This document shows, piece by piece, positions 41,994 through 50,091 of a stretch of 64,000 nt of DNA. Each line of letters begins with the position of its first letter. Position 1 is the stretch's first letter. Origin of the DNA: Epilithonimonas sp042695135 (GTDB taxonomy: Bacteria; Bacteroidota; Bacteroidia; Flavobacteriales; Weeksellaceae); the NCBI RefSeq assembly GCF_042695135.1, contig NZ_CP170547.1:1674001-1738000 (forward strand), in the 5' to 3' direction. The position numbers were made by a program, and so were the translations under genes. Under the pieces are notes generated by a model. That model had not been told where the DNA came from, ran no database searches, and was given only the letters and a program-made list of their open reading frames with translations.

Positions 41994-43196
41994 CTAAACC
42001 GTCACATTCCTAAAAGCTACCACAAAAGCTACTACAGAAAGGATAATTCCAATCGTGAAAACCGTGTAAGTCAGTCTCAGTAATTTATATTTTCTGTTCA
42101 GAACAATTCCTAAGTAATAGAGGTCTTTGATCATTGTATCGTAAAGATATTGTCTGTCAGCCATCATTTCCTTCATTGCCCAGAGATACTCTTCCATTGG
42201 CATTTTGTAGAAGTTTCCGAAGAAGAGGAGATTTACTTTTTTTTCCTCAATTTCTTTTCTTGTAAATGTTCCACCGGAAACTTTTGGTCTCGTGGACATT
42301 ATTGCGAGAATGATACAAGCCACACTGAACATAATCATAATGAAAGTTGGAATAATCAGGTGCGAATTACTTGGCGCGTCCAGTTTTGGAATGAGCGTTG
42401 AGAGGGCGACAGAGATAATAATCGCATTTACAGACAGTAGGATATTCGCTTTGCTGTCAGCTATTTGGCTCAGTTTTGTGTGATTATTGAGCGTGATTCG
42501 GAACATCGTTTCGATACCTCTTTCCGGAGAATCCAGTTTCTCCAGTTTCTTTTTGTTAAGAAGAGCTTTGTCATTTTCCAGATTGTCTTTTTCCTTTTTT
42601 TCGCCTTTCAATTCTTCGATTTTAGAAACTATTTTTTTTATATTTTCATCCTTTTTTGGCTGCCATTTTTCTTTTGCAAACTGTGTATAATATTGATGTT
42701 TTGTAAAGAATTCCAGGTTCATTTCTGCCCATTTCAGCTTGTTGATTTTTTTCTTGTGAACCTCTTTGATCTCATTCCGCAGACCTTCGGACGTTTTGAA
42801 ATAATCATCAGAAGCAAGATGCGCCAGATCTGCATCCTGGATGATCTCTTCCAGATGGTTTTTTGGCTGGTAGAATTTTTCTGTCGCCAGAATCAGCTGC
42901 CCGATTTTTCTGATTCTTTCATCTTGAAAATCATGTTTTTTTAAAAAATTCTCTATTGTTTTTTTGCCCTCTGCTTCGTGGTTATCGCAATCTGTAATGT
43001 AACCAAGATCGTGAAACCAGCCTGCCAGAAGCAGATTTTCTGTATCTTCAATACTTATGTTTTCCTCTTTTGCCAGGATTTTCAGGTTATCAACAACTTG
43101 GATTGTGTGATCCAGATTATGATAAGTATATGCAGAAGATAATCTATCTTTGAATAAATTTTTAACGTAATCTTCCGAGATTTTCAAAATATCCAT
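41994..43196 (-). CDS. HD-domain protein fused to a Pycsar-type transmembrane effector domain
   Basis: I start it at the ATG complementary to 43194-43196 (400 residues), since the longer frame begins inside a -7 box (43212-43219). The N-terminal 200 residues are an HD phosphohydrolase: TYHNLDHTIQVVDNL, GWFHDLGYIT (His62, Asp63), IQDADLAHLASDD. A charged linker leads to the region from about residue 230, LNNHTKLSQIADSKANILLS, the start of the PycTM/DUF5706 effector family. Two helix pairs follow (NAIIISVALSTLIP, IPTFIMIMFSVACIILAIM; TVFTIGIILSVVAFVVAF). In Pycsar systems such effectors answer cyclic CMP or cyclic UMP and damage the membrane. No cyclase gene is adjacent, so a defence role is open. 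Confidence 0.78.
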   Translation of the reverse strand: MDILKISEDYVKNLFKDRLSSAYTYHNLDHTIQVVDNLKILAKEENISIEDTENLLLAGWFHDLGYITDCDNHEAEGKKTIENFLKKHDFQDERIRKIGQLILATEKFYQPKNHLEEIIQDADLAHLASDDYFKTSEGLRNEIKEVHKKKINKLKWAEMNLEFFTKHQYYTQFAKEKWQPKKDENIKKIVSKIEELKGEKKEKDNLENDKALLNKKKLEKLDSPERGIETMFRITLNNHTKLSQIADSKANILLSVNAIIISVALSTLIPKLDAPSNSHLIIPTFIMIMFSVACIILAIMSTRPKVSGGTFTRKEIEEKKVNLLFFGNFYKMPMEEYLWAMKEMMADRQYLYDTMIKDLYYLGIVLNRKYKLLRLTYTVFTIGIILSVVAFVVAFRNVTV

Positions 43197-43211
43197 AAAA
43201 GCAATTTGAAA

Positions 43212-43219
43212 CAAATTTA
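43212..43219 (-). promoter_or_regulatory. -7 box of the HD/Pycsar-effector gene
   Basis: The minus strand reads TAAATTTG, matching the consensus, and overlaps the first codons of the longest possible frame. It supports a start at 43196. Confidence 0.45.
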
Positions 43220-43305
43220 AGAAAGTATTGGTAGCTTATTGATTTTAATTTTGTTAAATAATGTTATAGTTTGATAATTATTTAAGATTATAATTAATAT
43301 TTTTA

Positions 43306-43384
43306 TGGCAGCTTAATCCGTCCTCCGTTCCCGCTATCCGCCTCTGGCGGATGAACTCCACTCAGGCCGGGCTGCAACAATTCA
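43306..43384. repeat. Interspersed repeat, family A, copy 3
   Basis: Left arm ggcagcttaatccgtcctcc and right arm actccactcaggccgggctg match copy 5 at 56592 very closely. Its core is a short hairpin, atccgcctctggcggat, unlike the cores of other copies. Confidence 0.75.
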
Positions 43385-43417
43385 GTTCAGAATAAAGACT
43401 CTAATATTCAGAAAAAT

Positions 43418-46400
43418 ATGAAACAAATATATAGGTTTTATCTTTTAATTATAATTTCTTTCACTGTCATTTCCTGTGCCGTTCAAAAAGCCGACTACGG
43501 GAAAAACGTAAAGGATTTTGAAAAAGAATCAAATATAAAAGACAGTATTGTTCATACTTTTTATTTGGTTGGCGATGCCGGAAATCTTGATCAGGATGAA
43601 GCATTCAAAAATATGAATATCCTGAAAGATTCACTGTCCAAAACTTCAAAAAACAGCACATTAATTTTTCTCGGTGATAATATTTATCCGGCAGGAATGC
43701 CGAAAAAAGATAATGAAAACAGAAAATTAGCTGAGAAAAAACTGGATAATCAGATTTCTTTAGCTGACAATTTCAAAGGGAAAACGATTTTCATTCCTGG
43801 AAATCATGATTGGTATAATAACGGAATCAAAGGTTTAAAAAGAGAAGAAGATTACGTCACAGAAAAACTGAATGACAAATCTGCTTTTTCACCAAGAAAC
43901 GGTTGTCCAATTGAAACCAGAAAGATTGATAAAAAACTGACTTTAATTTTAATTGACACCGAGTGGGTTTTAGCAGACTGGAGCAAAAATCCCGGAATCA
44001 ATGAAAAATGCGAGATCAAAACCAAGGAAGATTTCTTTACAGAATTTGAAGATCAGCTTAACAAAAATCAGAATAAAACCATTGTTGTTGCTACACATCA
44101 TCCTTTAATTACGCACGGTTCTCACGGTGGAAATTATTCCTGGGAAAAACAGATTTTCCCATTAGAAAATAAAATCCCGTTGCCTGTTTTAGGTTCAATT
44201 ATCAATTTGACAAGAGCAACCGGCGGAATCACCCATCAGGATATTTCGAACCAGAATTATAAAAAACTGGCAGACCGAATCAGAACTTTGATCAGCGGAA
44301 GAAAAAATATCGTTGTTGTTTCCGGTCACGACCACAATCTGCAATACATTGAGCAAAACGACATCAGACAAATCATCAGTGGAGCAGGTTCCAAAACTGA
44401 GGCTGCAAAAGCCATTGGAAATAATGATTTCTCGTTCGGAAAAAATGGTTATGCCGAACTGAAAATTTCAAAATCCGGAAATGCGGAAGTCAGTTTTTAT
44501 AGTTTAAATCAGACCAAATCTGATTTGCTTTTCAGAAAAACAGTTTTGGGAAGTGAAGAAAAGGTCTCTAAAGATTATCCGAAGAATTTCCCACCATCGT
44601 CACAGGCATCGATCTATGATTCTTCAATGACCAAAAAAAGCAAGCTCTACGAATTTCTCTGGGGAAAGCATTACCGAGCGTATTATTCAAAGAAAATCAA
44701 TGTCGGAACTCTGGCATTAGACACACTTTTTGGTGGTGTAAAAGCCGATAGAGCAGGAGGCGGTCATCAAACCAAATCTCTTCGACTAGAAACCAAAAAC
44801 GGCAACGAGTATGTCATCCGTGCGCTTAGAAAAAGCGGCGTGAGATTTTTACAGGCTGTAGCATTCAAAAATCAATATGTAATTGATGAATTTTCCGGAA
44901 GTTATGTGGATAAATTTCTGTTGGATTTTTACACCACTTCTCATCCTTACACGCCTTTGGTTATAGGCGGAATGTCAGATAAACTGGGGATTCGTCATAC
45001 AACACCACAGCTTTTTTATATTCCGAAACAGAAAACTTTAAAAAACTTTAATGATACTTTCGGTGACGAATTATATTATCTCGAAGACCGCCCGATGGAA
45101 ACCGATGACAATCCGAATAAAGTCCTCGGAACGGATGAAGTCATAAAAAATCTCGCTAAAGACGAGAAATATAAAATGGACGAAAAAACGTGGATCAAAG
45201 CGCGATTATTCGATATGCTGATCGGCGATTGGGACAGACATCATGACCAATGGAAATTCGAAGAAAAAAAGGAAAACGAAAACGTGATTTACAGCCCGAT
45301 TCCGAAAGACAGAGATCAGGCTTTTGCAAAATATGACGGCGTAATTACTTCGTTACTAATGCATATTCCGGATCTGAGACATATGAAAAGCTTTAAAAAT
45401 CAGATTGGTAATATAAAATGGTTCAACCGCGAACCTTATCCTTTGGATCTTACTTTTACTAAAAATTCTACGGAAAAAGACTGGCTGGAACAAGCGGAGT
45501 TTATTCAGAATAATTTATCAGAAAATGATATCAGAGAAGCTTTCAAAGCTTTACCAAAAGAAGTCCAGGATCAGGTTTCAGACGATTTGATAAAGAAATT
45601 ACTGATCAGGAAAAATGATCTTAAAATTTACGCTTCAGATTATTTCAAAGTTCTTGAGAAAAATGTAATCCTCACAGGAACGGACAAAAAAGATAAATTT
45701 ACGATCTCCAGATTACCGAATAACGAAACGAAAATTGATATTTCCCGTCAGAAAAAATCAGGAGAAGAACTGGAATCCTCGAAAATATATTCAGGAAAAT
45801 TGACCAAAGAAATCTGGATTTACGGTTTAGGAGATGAAGATGAGTTTTTGGTGGAAGGCAAGGAAAAATCAAGTATCAAAATACGGTTATTAGGTAGTTT
45901 TGATGAAGACCATTATTCGGTTTCCAATTCCAAAAAAATCAAAATTTATGATTATAAAAGCAAGAAAAATGATTTCACGAATATAGGAGATGCTTCTGTA
46001 AAACTGACAGATGACTACGAAATCAATCAATATGATTATAAAAAACCAAAATATAATGTCGCAATGCTGATACCGAATTTCGGTTTCAATCCGGATGATA
46101 AGGTTATTATTGGAGCACAGGCAATGCTGACGGTCAATGGATTCCTTCAGAATCCTTATTCTCAAAAACACACTTTGAAGGCGAATTATTTCACAGGAAC
46201 AGAAGGATATGAATTTGCTTACAGCGGTATATTCCCGAGACTTACCGGTGGCTGGTTCTATGGCTTGGATGCAAGGGTTACAAGTTCTCATTATATCCGT
46301 AATTTTTACGGGATTGGCAACAAAACTCTAAATCTTAGCGACGAACTCGGCGAACATTTTAATAATGTGAGAGCCCGGGAATTTGGATTTTCGCCATCCA

Positions 46401-47095
46401 TCAACTGGAACAAAAATGCAGCAACTTTCTCCGCAAAACTGAATTACGAAACTCTGAAAATAGAAAATACAGACAACCGATTTGTCTCTTTGCCGGGCGT
46501 TGTGAATCCGGATGTTTTCCATTCCAAGCAATTTGGAGGGGCGGATTTTTCTTTTGTTTATGAAAATTATGACAACAAAGCCAATCCGAAATCGGGAATG
46601 AAATTAGATGTCAAAACGGTCTGGAATATGAATCTTGAAGAGACGAACCGTCATTTTGCATCTGTGGAAACAGGACTTGGTTTTCTGCATTATTTGACGA
46701 ATAATAAGAAGTTGGTATGGTCATCTTATGCGAAGGCAAAATGGCTTCTGGGCGATGGCTACGAGTTTTACCAGATGGCAACTTTGGGCGGAAATGCAGA
46801 CTTAAGAGGATTCCGGTTCAACCGTTTTTATGGTAAAAATTCTTTTTATCAGTCTTCAGATCTTCGTTATGAGATTGGAAAATTCAGAAATTCTGTGGTT
46901 CCTTTAACTTACGGCGTTTTCGGCGGATTGGATGTGGGAAGAGTTTGGATCCCGAATGAATATTCCAAAAAATGGCATAATTCTTACGGCGGCGGTTTCT
47001 GGTTGAATGCCGTGGATGCTATTTCCGTGAATGTCTCTTATTTTAATTCTTCAGACGGCGGAAGATTGGTCGTAGGGATTGGTGGAACTTTTTAA
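43418..47095 (+). CDS. Giant lipoprotein: metallophosphoesterase, kinase-like middle domain, outer-membrane barrel
   Basis: The product is 1225 residues with a lipoprotein signal (lipobox VISC, Cys20). Residues 45-330 are a calcineurin-like phosphoesterase: GDAGN, GDNIYPAG, GNHDW, THHPL, GHDHN, all with expected metal ligands. The middle (about 400-700) has IRALRK near 465, GDWDRHHDQWKF near 605 and PKDRDQAFAKYDG near 630; the spacing resembles the HipA/FAM20-type kinase fold (Lys, then catalytic Asp-Arg-His, then metal-binding Asp). This is my inference. The C-terminal 340 residues are beta-strands ending RLVVGIGGTF, an Omp85-like surface-antigen barrel. The three parts make an outer-membrane phosphoryl-processing protein of unknown substrate. 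It is divergent from the HD/Pycsar-effector gene. Confidence 0.8.
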   Translation: MKQIYRFYLLIIISFTVISCAVQKADYGKNVKDFEKESNIKDSIVHTFYLVGDAGNLDQDEAFKNMNILKDSLSKTSKNSTLIFLGDNIYPAGMPKKDNENRKLAEKKLDNQISLADNFKGKTIFIPGNHDWYNNGIKGLKREEDYVTEKLNDKSAFSPRNGCPIETRKIDKKLTLILIDTEWVLADWSKNPGINEKCEIKTKEDFFTEFEDQLNKNQNKTIVVATHHPLITHGSHGGNYSWEKQIFPLENKIPLPVLGSIINLTRATGGITHQDISNQNYKKLADRIRTLISGRKNIVVVSGHDHNLQYIEQNDIRQIISGAGSKTEAAKAIGNNDFSFGKNGYAELKISKSGNAEVSFYSLNQTKSDLLFRKTVLGSEEKVSKDYPKNFPPSSQASIYDSSMTKKSKLYEFLWGKHYRAYYSKKINVGTLALDTLFGGVKADRAGGGHQTKSLRLETKNGNEYVIRALRKSGVRFLQAVAFKNQYVIDEFSGSYVDKFLLDFYTTSHPYTPLVIGGMSDKLGIRHTTPQLFYIPKQKTLKNFNDTFGDELYYLEDRPMETDDNPNKVLGTDEVIKNLAKDEKYKMDEKTWIKARLFDMLIGDWDRHHDQWKFEEKKENENVIYSPIPKDRDQAFAKYDGVITSLLMHIPDLRHMKSFKNQIGNIKWFNREPYPLDLTFTKNSTEKDWLEQAEFIQNNLSENDIREAFKALPKEVQDQVSDDLIKKLLIRKNDLKIYASDYFKVLEKNVILTGTDKKDKFTISRLPNNETKIDISRQKKSGEELESSKIYSGKLTKEIWIYGLGDEDEFLVEGKEKSSIKIRLLGSFDEDHYSVSNSKKIKIYDYKSKKNDFTNIGDASVKLTDDYEINQYDYKKPKYNVAMLIPNFGFNPDDKVIIGAQAMLTVNGFLQNPYSQKHTLKANYFTGTEGYEFAYSGIFPRLTGGWFYGLDARVTSSHYIRNFYGIGNKTLNLSDELGEHFNNVRAREFGFSPSINWNKNAATFSAKLNYETLKIENTDNRFVSLPGVVNPDVFHSKQFGGADFSFVYENYDNKANPKSGMKLDVKTVWNMNLEETNRHFASVETGLGFLHYLTNNKKLVWSSYAKAKWLLGDGYEFYQMATLGGNADLRGFRFNRFYGKNSFYQSSDLRYEIGKFRNSVVPLTYGVFGGLDVGRVWIPNEYSKKWHNSYGGGFWLNAVDAISVNVSYFNSSDGGRLVVGIGGTF

Positions 47096-47104
47096 ATTTT
47101 GGGA

Positions 47105-47635
47105 ATGATCATCACAGAACGTCTAATTCTAAAACCCTATTCATTGGATTTTGCAGAAGAATTTTATGTCAAATTTCAGAATAATAAGAATTATCTGGAA
47201 GATTACTTTTCCAGAACGCTAAGTGTTACAAAAAACCTTAAAGAAACAAAGCTTTATTTCCAAAAAAAGATTGAAAGTTTTCAGAATAATGAAGGTTTTT
47301 ATTTCGGTATTTTTCTCAAGGGAATTGATGAATTAATTGGTCATATTTCTATCAGAGAAATTGATTGGACAGTCCCAAAAGGAGAATTAGCGTATTTCAT
47401 TTTCAGCGATTTTTGGGGTCATAAATATTCTTACGAAGCTTTGGAAGCGTTTCGGGATTTCTGTATCGGCGAAAAAGAAATGGTTCGCATCTTTATGAAA
47501 ATTGCACCAGATAATATTGCCAGCAAAAAAACAGCAGAATTTTGCAATTTCGAGTTCGAAGGTTTACTGAAAAACGATTACAGAAAAAGACAGGAAGTTC
47601 TTACAGATATGTTGCTTTATTCTTTCACAGGATAA
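47105..47635 (+). CDS. GNAT-family N-acetyltransferase (RimJ/RimL type)
   Basis: I start at the ATG of 47105 (176 residues, MIITERLILKPYSLDFAEEF) rather than the TTG at 47099. It opens with TERLILKPY, the RimJ/RimL signature, and continues with LIGHISIREIDW, GELAYFIFSDFWGHKYSYEA (the acetyl-CoA-binding region) and KKTAEFCNFEFEGLL. It transfers acetyl groups from acetyl-CoA, probably to an N-terminal amine or small molecule; the substrate cannot be read. The start lies about 10 bp after the stop of the giant lipoprotein gene, so the two may be co-transcribed. Confidence 0.88.
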   Translation: MIITERLILKPYSLDFAEEFYVKFQNNKNYLEDYFSRTLSVTKNLKETKLYFQKKIESFQNNEGFYFGIFLKGIDELIGHISIREIDWTVPKGELAYFIFSDFWGHKYSYEALEAFRDFCIGEKEMVRIFMKIAPDNIASKKTAEFCNFEFEGLLKNDYRKRQEVLTDMLLYSFTG

Positions 47636-47640
47636 TTATT

Positions 47641-47768
47641 TGGGCAGCTTTTCCGCCTTCCGTTCCCGCTTTTTTGTAATTGCGAATGACGTGACACAAT
47701 CACTAGAACCATTGTAGAATCGCAATAACAAAAAGAGCTCCACTCAAGTCGGGCTGCGGATTCTACGT
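47641..47768. repeat. Interspersed repeat, family A, copy 4
   Basis: Arms tgggcagcttttccgccttc and cactcaagtcgggctgc match copy 1 closely. The core hairpin tttttgtaattgcga/tcgcaataacaaaaa is also like copy 1, but the loop differs. Confidence 0.75.
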
Positions 47769-47798
47769 ATAACAAGTGTCAACCTAAGACCATATTTT

Positions 47799-47846
47799 TG
47801 TACTTTCGTAGGATACCTAACGAAGTGGTTCCTACGGAATGACAAA
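47799..47846. repeat. Palindromic repeat, family B, copy 3 (short)
   Basis: Left arm tactttcgtaggatacct and right arm ggttcctacggaatgacaa are inverted around 8 bp. It is the most diverged and shortest copy in the window. Confidence 0.55.
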
Positions 47847-47883
47847 AAACTGTCAATTGTGAAATGTATTTCCTTAAATTTTA

Positions 47884-48741
47884 CTATAACTTCAATTGAT
47901 AAAGATTCCCGGTAATTTTCTTATCACCTTCATCCGTCATCAGAATTGTGTTTTCATCTTTGAAACACAGTCCTTCTTTCTGTGTATGATGGTTTAGTTC
48001 AATCTTTTCTACATTTCCGGAGAAGAAATTATTGCCTTTCCAATTGGTAAAAATCCAGACTTTGTCAGAGCTTAAAATGGCGACTTTATCCTTATTTGGG
48101 CTGATGTCTGCGCTCGTCACAGCACAATGATTGAACTGCTCACAAGTCACAAAACTACCTAGTTTTTTCGCAGGTAATTTCTGAGAAGAATTATTTTCAA
48201 CTTCGTAAAGAACCGTTGTTCCGTCAAATTTTGAACTTCGGTTTTTGGTAAACAGATAGAATTTATTATTGTGAATGAAAAACGATTCCACATCAAAGAT
48301 CTTGTCTTTTTTCTTCGGAGGAAACTCGGTTTGTTCCGGATAATAAAACTGTACTATTGATTCTGCCTTTGCTTCGTCTTTGCCAAGATCTGCTGCATTT
48401 ATTTTATAGATCGAAAGATTTTGACGGTCATTTTCATTATTACCAAAATCTCCGATATAGATATTGCCTTCGTCATCAGATGTGAGATCTTCCCAATCAT
48501 TATTTTCAACATTGGTAATGGTAATTTTCTTCATCAATTCACCTTTTTCATTAAAACCAAAAAGAATATTATGATTGTGATTGTCCTCAATTGTCCAGAT
48601 CAACGGCGATGCTTTCGAAATTTCGCAGGCAGAAGCTTCTTTTATTTTTTTTGGTAAAGAACAAATGGTGGAAAAATTCTCCTGAGTCTGCGAGCAGGAA
48701 AACGTAATCGATAATAATGCTAAGAAGGAAAGTACTTTCAT
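47884..48741 (-). CDS. Lipoprotein, paralogue of the secreted protein at 27389
   Basis: The product is 285 residues with a lipobox (SITFSC, Cys16). Beta-rich segments carry IYIGDFGNN, YYPEQTEFPPKKKDKIFDVE, KFYLFTKNRSS and EGLCFKDENTILMTDEG. The order and wording match the protein at 27389 (YIGEFGNN, YPEQTDFTPK, DAEAMVFL), so they are paralogues, one lipid-anchored and one with an ordinary signal peptide. A propeller-like fold at the periplasmic or surface face is likely. Function unknown. It ends beside a family B repeat and is followed on the same strand (upstream) by queA. Confidence 0.75.
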   Translation of the reverse strand: MKVLSFLALLSITFSCSQTQENFSTICSLPKKIKEASACEISKASPLIWTIEDNHNHNILFGFNEKGELMKKITITNVENNDWEDLTSDDEGNIYIGDFGNNENDRQNLSIYKINAADLGKDEAKAESIVQFYYPEQTEFPPKKKDKIFDVESFFIHNNKFYLFTKNRSSKFDGTTVLYEVENNSSQKLPAKKLGSFVTCEQFNHCAVTSADISPNKDKVAILSSDKVWIFTNWKGNNFFSGNVEKIELNHHTQKEGLCFKDENTILMTDEGDKKITGNLYQLKL

Positions 48742-48775
48742 CTGATGAAATTAAATAAAATATAAGACATAAAAA

Positions 48776-48801
48776 AATGCGCAACCAAAAAGCTGCGCAT
48801 T
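48776..48801 (-). terminator. Terminator of queA
   Basis: The stem aatgcgca/tgcgcatt has a 10-base loop; the A tract on its left is a T run on the minus strand. It separates queA from the lipoprotein gene. Confidence 0.75.
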
Positions 48802-48821
48802 AATATTTTAAAAATTAATTC

Positions 48822-49871
48822 TTAAAGGATTAACATAGCATCTCCGTAAGAATAAAACTTGTAGCCTTCTTTGATTGCTTCCTCGTAAGCCCTCATCACA
48901 AAATCTTTGTTCGCAAAAGCTGCGATCATCATAATTAATGTAGATTTAGGTGTGTGGAAGTTGGTGATCATTGCATTAGCAACCCCAAAATCGTGAGGCG
49001 GATAGATGAATTTGTTCGTCCATCCTCTGTAAGCGGAGATCTTTTTGTTAGAAGAAACAGAAGTTTCCAAAGCTCTCATCGTAGTCGTACCAACGGCACA
49101 AACCCTGCGGCCTTCCTCAACAGCTTTATTGATGATAGCAGCATTTTTCTCATCGATGATGGCTTCTTCAGATTCCATTTTGTGCTTGGAGAGATCTTCA
49201 ACTTCAATCGGGTTAAAAGTTCCCAAACCAACGTGAAGTGTAATCTCTGCAAAATCAATTCCTTTGATCTCCAGTCTTTTCATCAAGTGTTTTGAGAAAT
49301 GCAGACCTGCAGTTGGAGCAGCAACAGCACCTTCTACCTTGGCGTAGATTGTCTGGTATCTTTCTGCATCTTCCGGTTCTACTTCTCTTTTGATATATTT
49401 TGGAAGTGGCGTTTCACCAAGTTCTGTCAGTTTTGTACGGAATTCTTCGTAAGAACCATCGAATAAAAATCTTAAAGTTCTTCCTCTGGATGTTGTATTG
49501 TCGATAACTTCTGCTACAAGAGATTCGTCTTCAGTAAAGAATAATTTGTTACCAATTCTGATTTTTCTTGCCGGATCTACCAAAACATCCCAAACGCGTG
49601 TTTCAGGATCTAGTTCTCTCAACAAGAAAACTTCGATCTTAGCACCTGTTTTTTCTTTATTTCCGAACAGCCTTGCCGGGAAAACTTTGGTATTGTTAAA
49701 GATGAAAAGATCTTTCTCGTCAAAATAATCGATCACATCTTTGAATAAACGGTGAGTGATGGTTTCGGTTTTTCTGTCAAGTACCATCAATCTCGCCTCG
49801 TCGCGGTTTTCTGATGGGTGTTCAGCCAATAATTCAGCTGGTAGATCAAAATTAAAATCTGATGTCTTCAT
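48822..49871 (-). CDS. queA: S-adenosylmethionine:tRNA ribosyltransferase-isomerase QueA
   Basis: I start at the ATG complementary to 49869-49871 (349 residues, MKTSDFNFDLPAELLAEHPS), which matches the family start. The longer frame to 49925 begins upstream of a promoter. Landmarks are FDLPAELLAEHP, FNNTKVFPARL, PTAGLHFS, LHVGLGTF and ITNFHTPKSTLIMM, all diagnostic for QueA. The enzyme moves the ribose of SAM onto 7-aminomethyl-7-deazaguanine in tRNA to give epoxyqueuosine, the step before queuosine. No other queuosine gene is in the window. Confidence 0.95.
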   Translation of the reverse strand: MKTSDFNFDLPAELLAEHPSENRDEARLMVLDRKTETITHRLFKDVIDYFDEKDLFIFNNTKVFPARLFGNKEKTGAKIEVFLLRELDPETRVWDVLVDPARKIRIGNKLFFTEDESLVAEVIDNTTSRGRTLRFLFDGSYEEFRTKLTELGETPLPKYIKREVEPEDAERYQTIYAKVEGAVAAPTAGLHFSKHLMKRLEIKGIDFAEITLHVGLGTFNPIEVEDLSKHKMESEEAIIDEKNAAIINKAVEEGRRVCAVGTTTMRALETSVSSNKKISAYRGWTNKFIYPPHDFGVANAMITNFHTPKSTLIMMIAAFANKDFVMRAYEEAIKEGYKFYSYGDAMLIL

Positions 49872-49911
49872 AAAATTTACGGATTTTATTGTTTTAAATT
49901 TTTTGGAATGG

Positions 49912-49942
49912 CAAAGATACAACATTAGAAAGGCTTTGTCAA
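49912..49942 (-). promoter_or_regulatory. queA promoter
   Basis: On the minus strand TTG (49940-49942), a 20-bp spacer and TATCTTTG (49912-49919) match the consensus. It lies downstream of the frame start at 49925, so translation starts at 49871. Confidence 0.65.
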
Positions 49943-50091
49943 GTAAATATGACTTTTTGGAAATCCAATTGATGACTTTGATGATTTATGAATTTTTTTT
50001 AGAAAATAAGCAATGTTATTTGGTGTTTTCTACAAAAAACATTTAATTTAGTGCATTTAAAAGTTGTTATCGCCAATTAATTCGCTTTGTT

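Noticed and set aside
42465..42944. 159-codon plus-strand frame opposite the HD/PycTM gene
   Set aside because: Extremely Phe-rich composition typical of antisense to Lys/Glu-rich coding sequence.
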